The position numbers were made by a program, and so were the translations under genes. This document shows positions 61,440 to 64,000 of a DNA stretch of 64,000 nucleotides, piece by piece. Source of the DNA: Gemmatimonadota bacterium. GTDB lineage: Bacteria > Gemmatimonadota > Gemmatimonadetes > Gemmatimonadales > Gemmatimonadaceae. Location: assembly GCA_016712265.1 (NCBI GenBank), contig JADJRJ010000031.1:186001-250000 (forward strand). Reading direction: 5' to 3'. The first letter of the stretch is position 1, and every line of letters starts with the position of its first letter. The notes under the pieces were generated by a model, which was not told where the DNA came from, did not search any database, and saw only the letters and a list, made by a program, of their open reading frames with translations.

Positions 61440-63068
61440 ATGCTCTCCACAGTCATGTCCAGGCACCACTCCAGAAGCTGGCTCCTTCTTTTAGCATGGT
61501 TGACCGGGTGCGGGGGCGGCAGTGACGGAGGTGGGACGACGCCCCCTCCGCCAGCCCCCGCAGTCGTTGCGACCGTCGATGTCGCGCCGGCCACGACTTT
61601 GCTCACGATCGGCGCCACGGCACAACTCGCTGCCACACCGCGGGACGCCGCGGGGAATGCCCTCTCAGGTCGCACCATCGCCTGGGCCAGCAGCAACACC
61701 TCGATTGCCACGGTCAACACCACGGGACTCGTAACCGCTGTGGCCGCCGGATCCACGACGGTCACGGCGACCGCTGACGGACGCACTGGGCAATCGACCA
61801 TTACGGTGACGCCGCCTCCGGTGGCCTCGGTCGTGCTCGATCGCGATACGGCAAGTGTGCTCGCAGGTGGGACCGTGCAGCTTACGGCGACCGCGCGCGA
61901 CGCCGCCGGCGCCGCGCTGACCGGTCGTACCATCACTTGGTCTTCCTCTGCAACGGCGGTGGCTACTGTCAACGCCGCCGGGCTGGTGACCACCCTGGCT
62001 CCGGGCACCGCCACGATCACGGCCACGAGCGACAACCGCTCCGCAACGGCCACCCTCACTGCCGTCGACCCCCTGCGGATCCCGACGTTCGTCCGGCCGT
62101 TCGCCGCCAATGTCGACTACTACACGACCAACTTCCATGACCACGACGTGCCGCGGTCGTTCCAGGACAACGGGCGCAAGGTCACCTTCTGGGGAGAGCA
62201 GATCAACGCGACCGGCTATGAAGGACACGAAGGGTACGATTGGCGGATGGACACCGGCACGCCACTGTTGGCCATCGCTGATGGCACTGTGATCTCACTG
62301 TCAAGCCCGTCCTTCTTCTGCCCGCTCCTTAACGCCACGATTCCCGCCGATGGCAACGGGCTGGTGATCCTCGAACACCTCCTCCCCGGAGGCGTGCGGG
62401 TGCGTTCGTACTACGCCCACCTCAGTCGCAAGGACGTCCAGGTCGGGGCGCGGGTGACCGCCGGGCAGCAGATCGGACTCTCTGGCGGCGTCGGCTGCTC
62501 CCTCAATCCGCATTTGCATCTTGGCATCTTCCGCATGACCCAGACGAAGAACGGCCAGGCGTCGATCATCGACCCCTACGGCTGGGAAGGCCCGGGCACC
62601 GATCCCTGGCTCAACGAGGCGGATGGGGCCACGAGCATCTACCTCTGGAAAGCAGGTGAGGCGCCCGCATTGTTTACCCGGACGGCGGTCGACTTCAACG
62701 CAGGTGGAGGGACGACCTTCTTTGGCCTGAGCCTGGTGCAGGCCATGGGGGTGAAGGATGACCAGAACCCGAACAACGAGTACATCGAGGTCTCGCGCGA
62801 CCCCCGGTTTGCACCGGCCAGTGTCGCGCTGGCCGGCGCAACGATCCGGACCAAGGCGGGTACCGTCTTCACCTTCCCGGCTACCGCGACGCTCACGGCC
62901 GCTGACGCAACGATCCGCGTCTACAGTGGAGCAGGGACCAGCACGGCCTCCACGATCTACCTCGGGCGGACCACCCCGGCCTACAACAACCTCCACGAAT
63001 GCGTCGAGGTGCTCAACGCGTCCGGGCAGCTGCGCGGACGCGCGGGGTGGGGCACCGGCTGTACCTGA
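61440..63068 (+). CDS. Paralogous M23/LTD lipoprotein with BIG2 repeats
   Basis: Start ATG at 61440 (61455 also possible). A lipoprotein signal (WLLLLAWLTGC) leads to a Gly/Pro spacer, then two BIG2 Ig-like repeats (TVDVAPATTLLTIGATAQLAA ... ITWSSSATAVATVN). The M23 domain has GYEGHEGYDWRMDTGTPL and LNPHLHLGIFRM, then an LTD domain with NPNNEYIEVSRDP ... LGRTTPAYNN. Residues match the previous gene throughout the last ~330 positions, so the pair arose by tandem duplication, and this copy gained the Ig-like stalk (or the other lost it). 542 residues, 17 bases after its neighbour. Confidence 0.88.
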   Translation: MLSTVMSRHHSRSWLLLLAWLTGCGGGSDGGGTTPPPPAPAVVATVDVAPATTLLTIGATAQLAATPRDAAGNALSGRTIAWASSNTSIATVNTTGLVTAVAAGSTTVTATADGRTGQSTITVTPPPVASVVLDRDTASVLAGGTVQLTATARDAAGAALTGRTITWSSSATAVATVNAAGLVTTLAPGTATITATSDNRSATATLTAVDPLRIPTFVRPFAANVDYYTTNFHDHDVPRSFQDNGRKVTFWGEQINATGYEGHEGYDWRMDTGTPLLAIADGTVISLSSPSFFCPLLNATIPADGNGLVILEHLLPGGVRVRSYYAHLSRKDVQVGARVTAGQQIGLSGGVGCSLNPHLHLGIFRMTQTKNGQASIIDPYGWEGPGTDPWLNEADGATSIYLWKAGEAPALFTRTAVDFNAGGGTTFFGLSLVQAMGVKDDQNPNNEYIEVSRDPRFAPASVALAGATIRTKAGTVFTFPATATLTAADATIRVYSGAGTSTASTIYLGRTTPAYNNLHECVEVLNASGQLRGRAGWGTGCT

Positions 63069-63328
63069 GGCCGGCCACTTGATGGGTGCCATCTCCCTCG
63101 TCGGGATGGCACCGGACCGCCACGCGAGTGCGGCACGTCGCCCGCGTTGTCACGGGTGGGCTCGCAGAACGTCGAGCAGGGCGACACCTTGTGCTCGTCC
63201 TTCGCACGCACGGTGTTGCGCATGTCGTTCGCCAGTCCCCCACTCGCTCACCTGCACGTCGCAGGCGTCGTCCCGCACTCGTCGGACGGCGCCCGCGTGA
63301 TCGATGGTCCCCGACCCGGCTCGATCAC

Positions 63329-64000
63329 ATGAGCCGGCTCGCGGCGCGCGAATCCCCGCTCGGCACCTTCACCCAGTCTTTGAGTCGGCTCCCAACGTTG
63401 CTGCGGAGCATGGACCCCACCTGGACCCTCCGATCGGTCGCCGACATCGACCCCGCCTTCGTCGCGCGGCACCGCATCACGGCGTTCATCTGGGACATCG
63501 ACGGCACGCTCACCGCATATCATGCCAGGGAGCTGCTCCCGATTGCCGCGGCGCCGTTCGCGGCGCTTCGGGCGATCCCTGAGGTCCGGCACGCCATCCT
63601 CTCGAACGCCCCGGAATGGCGGGTTCGCGAACTCGCCGGGATCTTCCCGGATCTCCCGGTCATGCGCGGCTACGCCCAGGACGGGGCCATCCTCAGTCGT
63701 CGACTGTTGGGGAGCGACGATTCGTGGACCGCGGAGGACCTGGCATCGCGCCTCGCCGCGGGTGCGGTTCCCCTCCGAAAGCCGAGCGCCGACCTGGTGC
63801 ACCTCACCGTCGCGGAGCTCGGTGTGGACGCGGCCGGTGCCGTGATGGTGGGCGACCAACACTTCACCGACATCGCGGGCGCGAACCTCGCAGGGATCCG
63901 CAGCATCAAGATCGCCAATCCGTCCCCGGCGAGTTTTCCGCTTTCCATCCGGATCATGCAACAGGTCGAGGCCGTGGCCTATCGTCTTCGACCGCCAGCG
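63329..64000 (+). CDS. YqeG-like HAD phosphatase, 3' partial
   Basis: The frame starts at the ATG at 63329 (MSRLAARESPLGTFT) and is still open at the window end, so only the first 224 codons are seen. HAD motif I is FIWDIDGTLTAYHA, motif II is probably ILSNAPEWR, and motif IV-like VGDQHFTDIAGANLAGI lies near residue 175. These resemble the YqeG / phosphatidylglycerophosphatase HAD-IIIA group, which dephosphorylates phospholipid precursors in the membrane; the assignment is by motif wording. The ~260 bases before it hold no gene. Confidence 0.8.
   Translation, partial: MSRLAARESPLGTFTQSLSRLPTLLRSMDPTWTLRSVADIDPAFVARHRITAFIWDIDGTLTAYHARELLPIAAAPFAALRAIPEVRHAILSNAPEWRVRELAGIFPDLPVMRGYAQDGAILSRRLLGSDDSWTAEDLASRLAAGAVPLRKPSADLVHLTVAELGVDAAGAVMVGDQHFTDIAGANLAGIRSIKIANPSPASFPLSIRIMQQVEAVAYRLRPPA

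Overview
The window is about two-thirds G+C, gene-dense DNA from a Gram-negative-type bacterium. Outer-membrane markers (a TonB-dependent receptor with STN domain, OmpW, an Omp85-like barrel), many small lipoproteins, TolB-propeller amidohydrolases, secreted metallopeptidases, a Ser/Thr kinase beside an ECF sigma factor and a 'Bacteroides-style' hybrid two-component regulator together suggest a Gemmatimonadota or Acidobacteriota-like organism. This is inference from gene content; there is no rRNA in the window to settle it. I saw no tRNA, rRNA, CRISPR array, IS element or phage gene.

Layout. 1-10.1 kb: envelope and signalling genes, including a 1579-residue protein that joins TPR, HD-GYP, GGDEF and STAND/AAA ATPase modules, and a secreted TolB-amidohydrolase. 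10.2-27.5 kb: the outstanding feature, a compact biosynthetic cluster. A sulfotransferase leads a plus-strand run of genes, most overlapping by ATGA or GTGA: two ketosynthases, a FabG-like reductase, an HMG-CoA-synthase-like enzyme (PksG type), a fused double enoyl-CoA hydratase (PksH+PksI type), a FabL-like enoyl reductase, an ACP, an alpha-oxoamine synthase (serine-palmitoyltransferase family), a FabZ-like dehydratase, a 3-ketosphinganine-reductase-like SDR, a class III aminotransferase, a GMC oxidoreductase with a four-cysteine insert and a small partner protein. A converging minus-strand operon supplies an MFS exporter, a sugar-lactone-oxidase-like flavoprotein and an Sfp-type phosphopantetheinyl transferase. 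I infer a dissociated (type II) synthase that builds a beta-branched acyl chain on a discrete ACP, releases it with an amino acid through the oxoamine synthase, and reduces, aminates and perhaps sulfates it: a bacterial analogue in logic of fumonisin or sphingoid-base biosynthesis. No acyltransferase, thioesterase, NRPS or modular PKS is present.

27.5-35.4 kb: regulation and uptake, with a Ser/Thr kinase plus ECF sigma factor and a FecI/FecR/TonB-receptor set. 35.5-45 kb: lipoproteins, a met-zincin protease, an aminotransferase preceded by degenerate repeats, and two Ig-like (BIG2) lipoproteins, one interrupted by an in-frame stop. 45-54 kb: hybrid sensor/AraC regulator, esterase, amidase, barrel protein, DUF3830, and a divergent DUF2231/LuxR pair. 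54-59.2 kb: a translationally coupled operon of three exported hydrolases (CocE, M28, P1/DmpA). 59.3-64 kb: OmpW, two tandem M23/lamin-tail-domain paralogues and a truncated HAD phosphatase. Strong hairpins lie between several convergent gene pairs.
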